Below are positions 25,201 to 37,600 of a DNA stretch of 64,000 nt, piece after piece. The position numbers and the translations under genes were made by a program. Every line of letters begins with the position of its first letter. The stretch's first letter is position 1. The notes beneath the pieces are model-generated. The model saw nothing but the letters and a program-made list of their open reading frames with translations, was not told the origin of the DNA and searched no databases. Source of the DNA: Serilophus lunatus (taxonomy: Eukaryota; Chordata; Aves; Passeriformes; Eurylaimidae); NCBI GenBank assembly GCA_013399895.1, contig VXBA01002681.1:380252-444251 (forward strand). Direction: 5' to 3'.

Positions 25201-25309
25201 AGCCCGGCATGGTAACAGACAGACACCTACTGCACCCTTTTCTTTTTGCCTTACATTGAATCCTGCATTGTACTTGATCAGCAGTGGTGGCAGAACTTGA
25301 GTGGGAAAG
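19216..25309. other. Non-coding region upstream of the coding start
   Basis: Contains a T/A homopolymer pair (about 20730-20760) and a TATG-type microsatellite (22414-22466). Any 5'-UTR exon and promoter of the sialyltransferase could lie here or further upstream. No CpG-rich island is visible, and no splice-bounded UTR exon can be assigned from sequence alone. Confidence 0.6.
22414..22466. repeat. TATG/TATA microsatellite
   Basis: Alternating purine-pyrimidine stretch of TATA, TGTG and TATG units, interrupted, about 50 bases long. Confidence 0.8.
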
Positions 25310-25621
25310 ATGGTTGTCGTAAGGAGGAGAAATGTGAAAATGTTTACATTTGCCTTTTTGCTCATCACGGTAACGTCGTTTCTGCTGAACTACACACACC
25401 AGGTGACCACAACCACCTGGCATCCCAGACAGCTCGTCATGCAGTTTTCAGAGCAAGTCCAAAAACTTTTCAAGTACCCCAGGAGACCTTGCAGCTGTCG
25501 CACGTGCATTTCGGAGATGGGACATTCCCTCTGGTTTGACCAGAGATTTAATTCAACTATGCAACCTTTCCTGACCTCACAAAATGCCTTGATCCCAGAA
25601 GACAGCTACAGGTGGTGGCTG
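25310..25621 (+). CDS. ST3GAL1-like: Coding exon 1: start codon, tail, membrane anchor, stem and first cysteine cluster (residues 1-104)
   Basis: The ATG at 25310 has a good initiation context (A at -3, G at +4). An in-frame TGA at 25298-25300 lies just upstream, so this is the first usable in-frame ATG. The encoded MVVVRRRNVK start matches the usual family N-terminus. Residues 1-10 are basic and cytosolic, and about 11-27 form a hydrophobic signal anchor. The stem follows, then the cysteine cluster C61, C63, C66, and sequons at N27 (too close to the membrane to be used) and N81. The exon ends in the family's YRWWL block. The donor at 25622 is GTAAGT and the intron is phase 0. A pyrimidine-rich stretch upstream followed by AG at 25280-25281 could be the acceptor that joins a 5'-UTR exon. 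Confidence 0.95.
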
Positions 25622-28600
25622 GTAAGTGGGAGATGCGTTTGTGGTCAGAGTTTGGGTAGTGGTGTCAGACTTTGAGTGATGCTGAGCAGATAGCACGAGA
25701 TGGTTTCTGCCAAAAGCGTTTGCTGTCTCAACTGACAAGGAAGGCAGAGGTGGAAGGAAGTGGGTGGTTTTGCTGCTGTTTTGCTCAGAGAGGCTTGGAG
25801 TGCATGTTCACTTGCTCCAAGCTAGAAAAATTCCTGACAAAGTTATGCGGTAAATCCAGAATGTGCAGATGTCAATACTGCAATTTTCTCCCTACTCTTT
25901 AAAAGACCAGACTTTATAAGCAGGTGAGTTTTGCGTCAGATGGGCTTTTTGCCATTCATCAAGGTAGCAAAGTAAACTCATTGTGAAGTGTGTAATTCCT
26001 CTGGGGCTCTCCCTACCTTAAGATAAGCAAATAATTAGCAGGATTAAATGGAAAATGATTAATTTCATGCTTGTGAGAACTTTCTCCATTATGACTGATG
26101 ATGTAAAACAAGTCTGGAAAGCACACTGGTCACTGTGTCTCTGGGAAGCAGCAGCCCCAGCGTAACCTTGAGCAGGGTGGTCCAATCACTCCTTGGAGCC
26201 TGATCCAAGCGTCGTGATAGCTAACAGATACCTTGTTCAAAAAAGCACAGAAGTGAAAAAGGTCCATCCTGATGTTTTGCCTAATAAAAGCCCTTTTTAT
26301 GTTCTCTTGAAACAAGACATTGATTGAATAGTTTACCTGTGGCACTGCTGAGCTGCTAAAGAGCAGATTCTGGATGCAGTGACCCCAGCAAAATCACTGT
26401 TTCATTACTGTATTTTTTTCCCCTCCTCTGGAAAAAATAGTCCCCTGTGCCTTTCTTTGAACACACAACAGCCTGAAACTTGGAGTCTTGTGGAGAAAAA
26501 TCCCAATCTTTGCTGACTTCAAGGCTTTCAGCCCTTCTATAGCACCCTGAGAGGGCCTCTCCAACAGGCACCCCACTATTGCAGTGAGGACTTTTAGGTT
26601 TTGGAGGGGATGCCAAATGCTGGGGGAATGAGGCTGTAACAGATTTATCACCTCTCACTTTGCTGACTGTTGCATTTACCGGTGGAAAAGAAATGCTGCT
26701 GAACTCTGACATCTTTAACTGTTGTATAAATTATATCATTGTTTTATGATGAAACCATCACTTTTGCTATAAGTCTCATGTACTTCAGGCTTCATATTCT
26801 TCCATCTGCCCCTTGGCCGTGACTCCAATTTCCCACTGCTTGTGTTTTTATTTGCAGCCTCCAGACACTTTCCCTTCTGGCCCCTAGCTGGGCTTTGCTG
26901 GAACCCTGAGAAGAGAAGACAGCAATCTCAGGTCCTAGTTCCCCTTGCCCTGGCTTGAGGTTTCACTGGGGAGCTGAGCTGATCTAACAACTCACAGGTT
27001 TCAGAAGAGGGGGCATAGCCCATAGTTCAGTAGATGAGAGGATGAGGTTGCTCATGAGCACTGCGAGCTTGCACATTGTCCCAAGCAAAGTCACCCTGCA
27101 TTTAGGACTCACTGATTTAAACATAAACTTTAAAAGAATTTTCTGTTAAAAAAAAAATCGAAGAAAAAGCTTTTGATTCCTAGTACAGAAGTCTGTATTT
27201 GTGGTTCTCCTTGTAGTGAAGCTAAGGGAAAATAGAATCAACTAGGTTGGAAAATATGCCTGAGATCCGGTCCAACCTATGACTGAACAACATCTTTTCA
27301 AGTAGACCCTAGCACTCGGTGCCACATTCAGGCTTTCTTAAACACCTTCAAGGACAGTGACTCCACCACCTCCCTGGCTAGCCCATTCCAATGTCTAATC
27401 AGCCTTTCCGTGAAAAATGTCCAATGTCCAACCTAAACATCCCCTGGTGCAGATTGAATCTTTGTCCTCTTGTCCTGTCACCAGTTGCCTGGAAGAAGAA
27501 ACTGACCCCCACCTGACTACAACCTCCTTTCAGGTAGTTATAGAGGGTGATAAGGTCACCCCTTAGCCTCTTCTTCAAGCTAAACACCCTCAGTTCCCTC
27601 AGCCACTCCTCACAGAACATGTGCTCCAGGCCTTTCACCAGCTTTGTTGCCCTTCTCTGGACTCAGTCCAGCACCTCAATGTCATTTTTGAAGTGAATGG
27701 CCCAGAACTGGACACAGTACTCAAGGCGTGGCCTCATCAGTGCACTAAAAATTCAGCTCAACCTGAAACTAATTCTTTTGGGGGAGGTTTGTTTCTTTTT
27801 CAGGAAAATGAAAAAAACAGTGACTTTCAGAACAGCCAAAAGTCTCCCCTCCTCCGCCACAAACAAATATTGTTCATTAATTTTCAGAGCTGTCTAACCC
27901 AATAGGGTTAGTGTTCTTGTTCCCTTTTTTTTTTTTTAATTCAGATCAAAGGGAACATGCCACTTCAGAATAGAAAATCAAAGCATTTTTATTTTCAGAT
28001 GATAAAAATAAATCTAATATTTCTAGATGTTTTCTATCTTCGACCTTGGTGTGTGAAATTTTTTTGCATCCCCTAAAACTGCATTGTGTATTGGAAGTTC
28101 AGTTACTGAAAATGGAGAAAGTGTCCTGACTCATCTGAAAGATGGTTTTGGATAAACTCAGGCATGATATCACCTCACCTCCTCATTGTAACTGATTTCT
28201 TATGTACATACTGCTTTGGTTAAGCTTTTTCAAGACACTCAGTGTCATTTCTGCAATAAACAATTCCCAGGGGCATCCTGATGGCACTCCCTTTTCACCG
28301 TTCATTTTTAGGCTCATCTTCAAAGTGATTCTGAGATTTCAGCCGGTCTTTAAGAAAACATTGCTCATGGCCCTGTTTCACTCTTGTGTGCTTTGTCAAC
28401 TCAGTAATTTGTGACATTTTCATATATTTGTACATAAAGATGAGATGTAAGGAGACCTAAGATTGTTCAAACTTCTTTTCAGGGGAGAAATGACTCTGTT
28501 TGCTCTCAGGAACTGCCTTCAGACAGTGTAATGGTTCTGTTGTGATGTAACTGAGACATTTTGATGACAGTGATGCACTGGAGCTATTTATTACATGGCT

Positions 28601-31600
28601 GTGACTTTCCCATCATGGGATGTGCTTGGACTAAACACTGGCAGAGACCTTGCCAGAGAGCTGCCCATCTACCAAGCTCAATCTGCCCTCCCCCCCTCCC
28701 CCTTAAAACTTTTGCTGTACATGTGAATGTTATTCATCCAAATAATCCTGCAGTATTAGTATCCCTCCACTACTAGGATAGTGAGAACTGTTCCCAGAGA
28801 CTAATGACCAGTATTGGAGACGAAGTGACATTTCGGAGCAAAGAAAAGGGTGGTTTCATTTGCTTACACTTCTTCACATGCCAGGCTGCTTCATGATTTA
28901 TTTGGAGAATATGTGGTTTAAACTCTTTCATCTTGATAGGAGGTGGCCTTTTGAGAGACCATTTTCCTGTCTATTCTGGAAAAAGTTATTTGTCCATACT
29001 AGATTTAGTGCTACCACCTGTGCAGGTAGAAAGGAGCAGGGAAGAGAAGGTCAGTACCATTATGCAGCAGCTCATCCTTCTGCATGTGGTAGGGCTGCTC
29101 TGAAGAAGGCACATGAAAATGTACCTGTTGGTTTCATTGTTCATGGAATCAAGGAGGATGTTTTCAGGATTGCTCATTACTTTTCGTTTGCTTTAATCTA
29201 CACAGCTGATAAACTCCATTATTTTAGTCAGGTAGCAAATAATGGCCCAAATTCTCCTCCTGGGTACACAGCTGCAGCTGGTCTATGCTTTTTGTGACTC
29301 GAAGTTGAATTCGAGTCCTCTGTTCTTGGGAAGGATCTGGGTATTAATAACATTCCAGGCTGTAATCATTGTGTTAGAAATTCCCTCCCTCCTTCCTTCC
29401 CTCCCTCCTTCCTTCCTCCCTCCCTCCCTTCATCCCTCCCTCCATCCCTCCCTCCATCTTTCTCTTCTCTGCTCTCCCTCATCTTATGCTCAGGGAATGT
29501 GAAAGTCTCAGTGTTTTGCAATGTGCACCTGGTGTTATGTGATACATTCCTTTCTGTTTATATTTTCTTTCCCACCTCCCTGAGCTGGTTCACCTGCATT
29601 TTCCATTGTTTTACTATGACACAAATGCTGTGGATGTTTTCACTAAATTTAGTAACCCATATATAAAGAAACGTAGCAAGAATTACATGCTGTAACACAA
29701 CATAGCGTTTATTTAGTTTTCTTGATTTGTTCTCAGGGGTGGATGCATTGTTCTTAGTGGAGTATTAAAAATCTGAGATGTGAACATGCCGTTCTAAATT
29801 CAAAATAAATGCGTTGGGGTTGATGGATTAAAGGTGTGATAAGTAAATTCAGGCTTAGAGTTTCCTGGCAATCTTATCTGTAGCAGATTGCTCATAAACT
29901 ATCATGTTATAACAATTTTTATCTCAAGTCTTATGATATTTGAGGACTTTGCCTTTTTTTCTGGAAGGTAGCTCAGCACTTAGGGACATGCTATTGGCAT
30001 ATCTAAAAGAAAATATTAGTTTTAAATCATTATGTTTTAGGAAAGAATGTCGTAAATGGCTTAAAAAAGCCATTGAAGCCACTGGATCAAAATGGATCCA
30101 ACAAAATGGATCCCTAAAACATGTGCTGGGGAAATTGTGGAAGCTTCACTTATTTCTAAGACAGCAGCAGATCTATTTGGCACCTAAGTCATATATTTTG
30201 AATGCTCTTTGTAGAAAATGTGCCTAAGTACTTTGATCACTAGAAGTTTTCTTTAAAACTGGGATGCTGTCTGTGACAACTTTGAAAGCATTACAAAGAG
30301 CTCAGTGCATTGAAGGAAGAATGTAGTTACAAAATCTCTGAAGAAGGTGGTACCGAATCCAGGCCAGGTCCCAGGCTTTGATCCTCATACCTGCCACATG
30401 CCCAGCCCCACCTGCTGTTGCACTGCTGGTTGGAAGCATGACATTTTGACCAATTTGGATATACTGGAAGAACCTGACCTGGACTAACTCTTACACCCTC
30501 TGCCAGCCCCCACCTAAGTCCAGCTGAGCTGGAGCTGCTCCTTCTATGGTGAGGGCAGATGGATCTGAAGGTGGTCCAAGATCACAGGTCTCTCTAAACT
30601 CTGTGATGTTCTCTCCTGAGCTACAAGCATCCTGCAGCCAGAAACAAGGGCACATAGAGCTGGAAGAAGCATATTCTTGACACCTTAGAGTAGCATAGAG
30701 GTGACCTGTACCAGACATGGAAGTCAGAAATCACACAGTTTGTCATAAACGTATTATTGTGTATTATTTACATAATATATGCACATAAGCATTAATATTT
30801 GCGAATTTTTTGGCAACACAAATCATTAAACAAAATCAAACTCTTGAAAGCTCTATATTCTTCCTCTTCAACAATTTCATTTATAGTAATTGCAGGACAT
30901 TAAATACAACAATAATAATGCCATATTTTTGAGACCAAGGGGGGCATTTTTAAAATTGATGGTTTCCTTTTAATTTCTTCAGTATGCAAAATGGATATTA
31001 CCTGGGTTTGCTCCACCAGACTTGCTAAGATTCATCATTGTATAATGTCTTACAGCTGGGAAGTGTTGCATGAGTGTTAATGCCTCCAAATTGCTGCAAC
31101 AAGGCAACTAGTAGCTGTGCAAAAGAGATGCTCATGGGGCTTTATTCCTTCTTTATCTTTTAAGAACAGTTAAAAAAATTAGACAAGCCATAAGTATTGC
31201 TACACCAGCTTCCCCCAGTTGCCTGGCTGTGTGCTGGCAGTGATTCATCAGTGCTGGCTGCTGCCAGACCCACACCTAATACCTGTCTGTCCACCACAAG
31301 GGTTCTGCCTTGATCCATGTTCTTTCTGCATCCATATCACACCAATGATTCCAGGTTAATCTGTTTTACTGGCTAACAGTTTGAGATTTTGAAGTTGTAT
31401 TTACTACACTGCCAAGCTTGACCATGGACCAGAAGTGATTGAGAGCTTTCCTTTGAGGTTCTCCTGACTCCCTTGAGTCCTCTACGTAAGAAGGATGTGG
31501 ATATCTTGCAGCAAGTCCAAAAGAGGCCAGGAAGATACTCAGAGGGTTGGAGCACTTTTTCTGTAAAGTTAGACTGAGAGAGTTTGAGTTGTTGAACCTG

Positions 31601-34600
31601 GAGGAGAAAAGGCTCCAGGGAGCCTTTCAGTATCCAAAGGGGCCTACAAGAGGGCTGAGGAGGAGCTTTTCACAAGGGCATGTAGTGAAAACATGGGGAC
31701 AAGGGGGAATGGCTTTTACTTGGGAGAGGGTAGTTTGAGACTAGTTGTCAGGAAGAAATTTTTTCCTTTGAGGAAAACTTTTAGGGTAGTGAGGCACTGG
31801 CACAGGTTACCCAGAGAAATGAGTGCTTCCCTGGTAGTGCTCAAGGCCAGGTTGGATAGAGTTTGGAGCAACCTGATCTACTGGGATTTGTCCCTGCCCA
31901 TGGCGGGGGGATTGGAACTAGATGATCTTTAAGGTCCTTTCTAACCCTTTCTGTGATTCTACAATTCTGTGACTGTAGCTCTGTCCTCAGCACTCCAGGC
32001 TATTACTTCTGAGCAGCCTTGGCTGAATTCAGACTCTCCCTTTGCAATTCTCTAGTCAAGTTTTGGGTACTGCTTCTGGGCAATAGCTGCCAATGCAATG
32101 GGAGCAGAGAGCCCAGTAAAGCCTTCAGAAAAGTTTATAAAAGCAGCAAATCCCTTGTCATCCTTAATGGAGGTGTGCACACAGTGGTGAGAGAAGGAGC
32201 AACAGGCTCTTCCTTGGAAAGCCATTCATGAATAAAGAAAGGAAGTGCATAAAGTTTGAGTTCTTTTTCTTGCTTACTTTTTTAAAATAAGAAGACACAA
32301 ATCCAGTTAGTAAATTTCAATATGTGAAATGGGGAGGTTCTACGACTGATTAACAGAATAGTTTATCTTCCCTGTGAAAATGATTAGGAAGCTTCTCTAT
32401 CTGAACTCCCAATTATAGATTTTAACAACCTAAAGTGAAGAGTTCACTCTCAAGTGCCAGACAAATATTTTATGGAGGGAAGCTGGAGTGATAAGTGATC
32501 CATTGATATTTTATATATGGACACAGGCTGGGTTGAGATGCTTTGTGGTTTTGGGCAAGAAGAAGCCACTTCACTTGGGACACAAGGGTCAAGTATTTCA
32601 GTGTATTTATGGCCACTTCTAGCAGCTATATCCATAGGCATATCCTTGTAGCACATCTACAACTCTTGGAGGGAAGAAACTGTCCCAGCAATGCCATGAG
32701 GCACTGCTATAGCTCTGCCTTGGACAGTATGGACAGATTTTCATCCAGTGGTTTTGTTGATTTATAGGAAAAGACAGACTGGTGGGACCTTCTTAACTAA
32801 CAAAAAAAAAAAAAAAGGCGAAATTACAACATTACTCAAAAAAAATAGGACACAAGTTTAGTGTGGGAAAGGGAACTATAATGGGCTTGTAATTATAATG
32901 CTATGAAAAAGGCCTTTTTCAATAAACCAAGCAAACATTATGCAATAAGGAACTGGGTGTATGTTAAGTCCGAACTTTTACAAGTTGCACAAGTCTTGGA
33001 GTTAACCAGCATTGTCGCTTGTCTGTTCTGCTGAAAAATCAAAGACTAATCAATGCTGATTGAAGATTAGGCCTGAAAGGTAATATTTCAATCGGATAAT
33101 CACTGAGGAAATTAAAACAGGGTTCTCTAAAATGCATTAAGGACAGATGTTGTTGTATGGATGTTCGGCACACAGTGCAATAAGGTCATCGTCCCATCTG
33201 AGGTCACTGAGAGAATTTCTAACATTAGTAAATCTTCACTGTGGAAGTCATGTACAACTGAGGGATTGTAGGATGATGATATATCTTGCTTTCAAGCTGA
33301 TGTTGGTGCCCATGTTTCAGCTTGGTTGCAATAGAGTTACTCTACACTGACAGCTGCGTAACAGAAAAGTAGATGCCTGTGCTGTGCAAATGGGGGTTTC
33401 TTACCTTTGTCATGCATCAAAAATGCATCGATACTCCAGGTCCTTTACTTTTGTGATGCTATCATTATGGATGAAAAGGCAATTTAACTTAAAAAGGAAG
33501 GCCTGGTAGTTAGAATTTTCTGCAAATTGCCTTCCTCATCTGAATTTTCTCAGGAAAAGTCAGTTCAAAAATAAGATTCTGGTGGGTTTTCCTTTAGTTT
33601 CTTAAATACATTTAAGAGTCAGCTCACCTTTACAAAGACATGGATGTATGCAAATGTGTGTTCAAATAACTCAAAATAAGTTCCCTTTTTAAATTAGGTC
33701 AGATTTTACTACATTATACACTTGTTACCACACTCTATGATACCTATGAAGTCTCCAATTATTTTGAAAGCTGACATTGTTTTTCACATATTCAGAGGAA
33801 TACCAGGTTACATTTGATTCATAAAGAATACACAAGGGTTCAGATATGTTGCCATGTGTTTGAAGCATCAGACACAAATTTGAAAGATAGCTTTTTTTGC
33901 TTACATAATTGAGTCATCTGCTGAACAGTGACGTGTGGTCATAATTGCAGTGCTTGTTTGGGCATCCTAATTAACTTGCATCCTAATCACCTTGCATCCT
34001 AATCATCTTGTGCAGTCCATATTAAAGAATATAGACAAGGAAGGATAAAGAGGAAGATTAGGTTTATGTGTACAACATTTCTTTGTCTTCTTTGTTGCAA
34101 GTTTTTGGCCTCAATGTCGTCTTGTAGCTCTGAGCTCCACAGACTTGTTTTTCATTTCAGTGCAAATAATGTTCTGCAAAGAGACAGCAAGGAATTCAAA
34201 CAAAAATGACAGTGTTACATCTGTTTGTGTTTGTGCGAGAGGGGGAGATAGCAGGACAAATTAACAATTCTTGGTGCAGTCAAGGGCAATGCATTGGAAA
34301 CTAAAGCCAAATTACTCTAGGCCTTTCTTGGGAGTCGTGGGAAAAGGTGCTTTTCTTCTCTCCCTCGCTGTCTCTCCTTGACCTGGGCTGGCAGAGCAAG
34401 ACAGAGCCTTTTATGCCCACTTTGTGCTGATGAAGCCATTCTCCCTCTATGAGTTTGCAGGCAAGTGGTACCACGAGGGTTGGCAGTGGTGTTTGTGAGC
34501 CTGCCAGCACTCCCGACCTCTTTAGTAGACCTCAGCGAGCTGAGCCCCAGAAAGGGAGTGTCTGACCACCACGTCCCCCACGCCTTGCCTGTACCTTCCC

Positions 34601-37600
34601 GATCCAGCCATTGTTTTCACCATGCACCACAGAGCTGCTACAAAACAGTGTCCCTCCATGGCAACAGACACAATGACCAAGGTCCGGTTGATTTTCCTTA
34701 TCCTGGAGAATTTTTTTAGATGATTTTACATCTCCAGCCCTCAAGGCTAACTCTACTGTAGTTTCCTATGGCACTAGCAGCTGATTTCTCTTCAGTTCAC
34801 TTCCCATCTCCCTCTTCCACTTCTTGCATATGCCAAAATTTGTGGAAGGGATATAAACCACTCATGTGTTCCATCAGGTTCCCTGAGAATTATTGATCCT
34901 TTTTAAGAGGGTTAAAAGAAATTATGCATGTCCTACCAGGAGATATCTGGCCCAGGGTAGATTTAGGCTTATGGACACCAGAAGAACTTTTATTCTCCTA
35001 AAACCAGACTTGTGGAGAATGTATGATCTGTTCCAGCATGGCTAGACAGAGTCTGAGTTGTGGGAATCTGAGGAGATGGAAGAGAAATGGAGAGCCAAGT
35101 TAAAAAAAGTAATAGGAAGAGGTTTTTACTTTATTTTATTCACATTTTGGCTCCCAACCTGAAACCTAGTACTGCAGAAAGCAGTGTGTTGCAGGTAGAT
35201 TTGAGAATGGTCTTTGAGGAGACGTTTGAAGCTATGTCTAGCTCATGGAAAAGCTGCCTGTATTGGTAACTTGGAGTGATTTTTTTCCCTAACAGAAATT
35301 GCAAGCAGAGAAAGCACCGAAGAATTTGAATGCTACTCTCACAGAATTGTTTGGGCTCATTCCTGGGGATGGGGATCCCCTGCAGGAGCGAGGTACTTAC
35401 ACTTGCAGACGATGCGCCGTCGTGGGCAACTCTGGGAACCTTCGGCAGTCTCAGTACGGCCAAGATATTGACTCCCATGACTTTGTGCTCAGGTAAGTGA
35501 AAACCACCTCAGGTCCAGATGCATTTTATGTCTAAAATTCAATGGTATTTTGGGGGACAAGGGAGCAAACAAGATTTCAGGGGCTATCAGGTGAAATCTG
35601 ATACTTAAGTCAAATCTGGGTTCCAGGGACATAAACTCTGTGTGTTGGAGATATGACCCCATGTTTTAGCTTGGGAAAAAATTTCTTAATAGGTGTTGGT
35701 ACTGTAGCTTGTTCTGCATGATCCATATTTGCCTGTGTTAAAAAATAGAGATGGATAAAAATTATCTGTTTTGAGTTAAAGTTATTTCTGCAGCTACTAC
35801 TCACAAGTGATCTTTTAGATATATAATTGACTGTATCAAATTTTACTTTGTGCAATGGTTCATTCTTAAGAAGTCATGGGGTGGGGAAGCCAAAGTCACT
35901 TTTCAGTGGACAGGAGAGAACTGTTTATCTGCCGGTACTTTTTAAATTATCATATCCTTTCCTTTTTGTGGAAACGAAGGTTGGCTGCTGTGTTCCACTG
36001 TCCAGAACTAGCTAAGCAGAACTAATCACCTATAGGGCAGCCAAGATACCTGAACTGACTAAGTTCATCTCCACCTTTCACACCACAGCTGCCAGTACAG
36101 TACAATTTGGGGAGCGATAAAGGGCAGGAAGGGAGGGATTGCTATTGAAAATGCCACATGTGGGATTATACTCTCAGAAACAACAAAACATTTAGTAAGG
36201 AGCTGTGCACTGAAGTCAAGAGTAAATCAATGGAAGATAAGCACTGTTTGAACTCTCAGGCCACCTTGGCTTCCAACGTGGTTTGGACATGCCATAAAGT
36301 CTTCAGATGACATTTACAGGTTCACAACAAATCACTTCAGAATTTGCTTCTTTCAGTTGCATGTTTGCTCCCTGCCAAAAGTACTTCCCCATAGGTAACA
36401 ACTCCCTCCCCAGAGGCAAACAACCTGGTCTTTAGATCCATGAAGGGAAGGGGAGAGACCTCAGCATGAGTTCTACAGTTTTCAAATGTGGGGCAGCTGT
36501 GGTGCATTTATGCTTAACTCTGTGTCCCTCCCTGCAGAGACAGCCCCATTCCTGCATGACCTTTGTTATATTGCCTAGCCTGTTTCCAGACACATGTAGA
36601 AAAGGCTTTGCAAAACTCCAAGCTAGTAGTAGTAACTAAAGAGTAACACACTCAGGTGCATGTTTCTGCTCTGAGGTCTCGGCCATCCCATAGCCATGCC
36701 TCTGTGGCAAGGGGTCAAACTCTCTGTGACTTGAAATTGAACTTTCCAGTCTCGGATTTATATGTCAGTAATCTTAAGCCAGATCTGAAAGGATTGCACA
36801 AGGTTTTAGGATTCACCATGGGAATTTGTGCAGAGAAGGTGACCTCTCTGTGCGTCAAACATGACATCTCTGGTGACCTGATATTCAATTCCACATGCTC
36901 TGGCAATTTAGCCAAGCGTAAGTAAGAGCAGGAAGTTTGAGGGATGCCTTTCCTTCCAGCAGCATATTACAGTCACTCTTATTTGCATACCTATCTACTT
37001 TCATGATAGAAGGAAATTCCTGCTCAGCCCTTCCTGCTGAGACTGGGTGTGAACGCTGCCTTCTGTCATGTGGCACAGGCAGCCCCACCACGGGTGGTAG
37101 GAAAGGCACACAGATCCAATAGCAGGTTGTAAGATAACTAAGATATCACCCATCTTTGTCTTGACAGAGAAAAACCTCCATATTTTATAACTTTGACTGA
37201 CTAATCTCAAGAATAAATGTAGAAAGCCTCATTCTTTTCCAGTATTTCTACACTGATAAGGGTTGCTGGCAGGGAAGCCAGAAACAGGGAACTGAATAAC
37301 AAATCTATGTAGGCTGGCAAGCTGTTCTACCTACTTTAATAACTCCCTTGTAGGGAGTTAGAAGAAACTTAAGTTATTCACCTGGGGGAGCACTGCAATA
37401 ACACAGCATGGCATAGACTTGATAAACAGATTTTGCCTCTCCTGTTATCAGCAGCCAGGGCAGCATGTTGTCTGGCAATATATGATACTCCTCATCACAT
37501 CAGCAGCTACATCCTTCCTTGTCCTCTCTGTGCTTCTGTCAGGAACTGAGCTAATGTCACTGCTGAAAACTCTCACTCTGCTCAGAAACAGTGGAGGGGT

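Larger units (their letters stand above)
25622..35295 (+). other. Intron 1 (9.7 kb)
   Basis: Starts with GTAAGT and ends with a pyrimidine tract and AACAG. It contains a minus-strand CR1 (about 27232-27745), a polypyrimidine tract (29381-29482), a plus-strand CR1 (about 31483-31972), an A15 run (32802-32816) and a three-copy 16-bp repeat (33962-34009). I see no coding sequence or RNA gene in the rest. Confidence 0.9.

Noticed and set aside
28860..29297. 145-codon open frame on the + strand inside intron 1
   Set aside because: The longest open frame in the window, but its protein has no recognisable domain, its composition is not coding-like, and it lies in an intron of a real gene.
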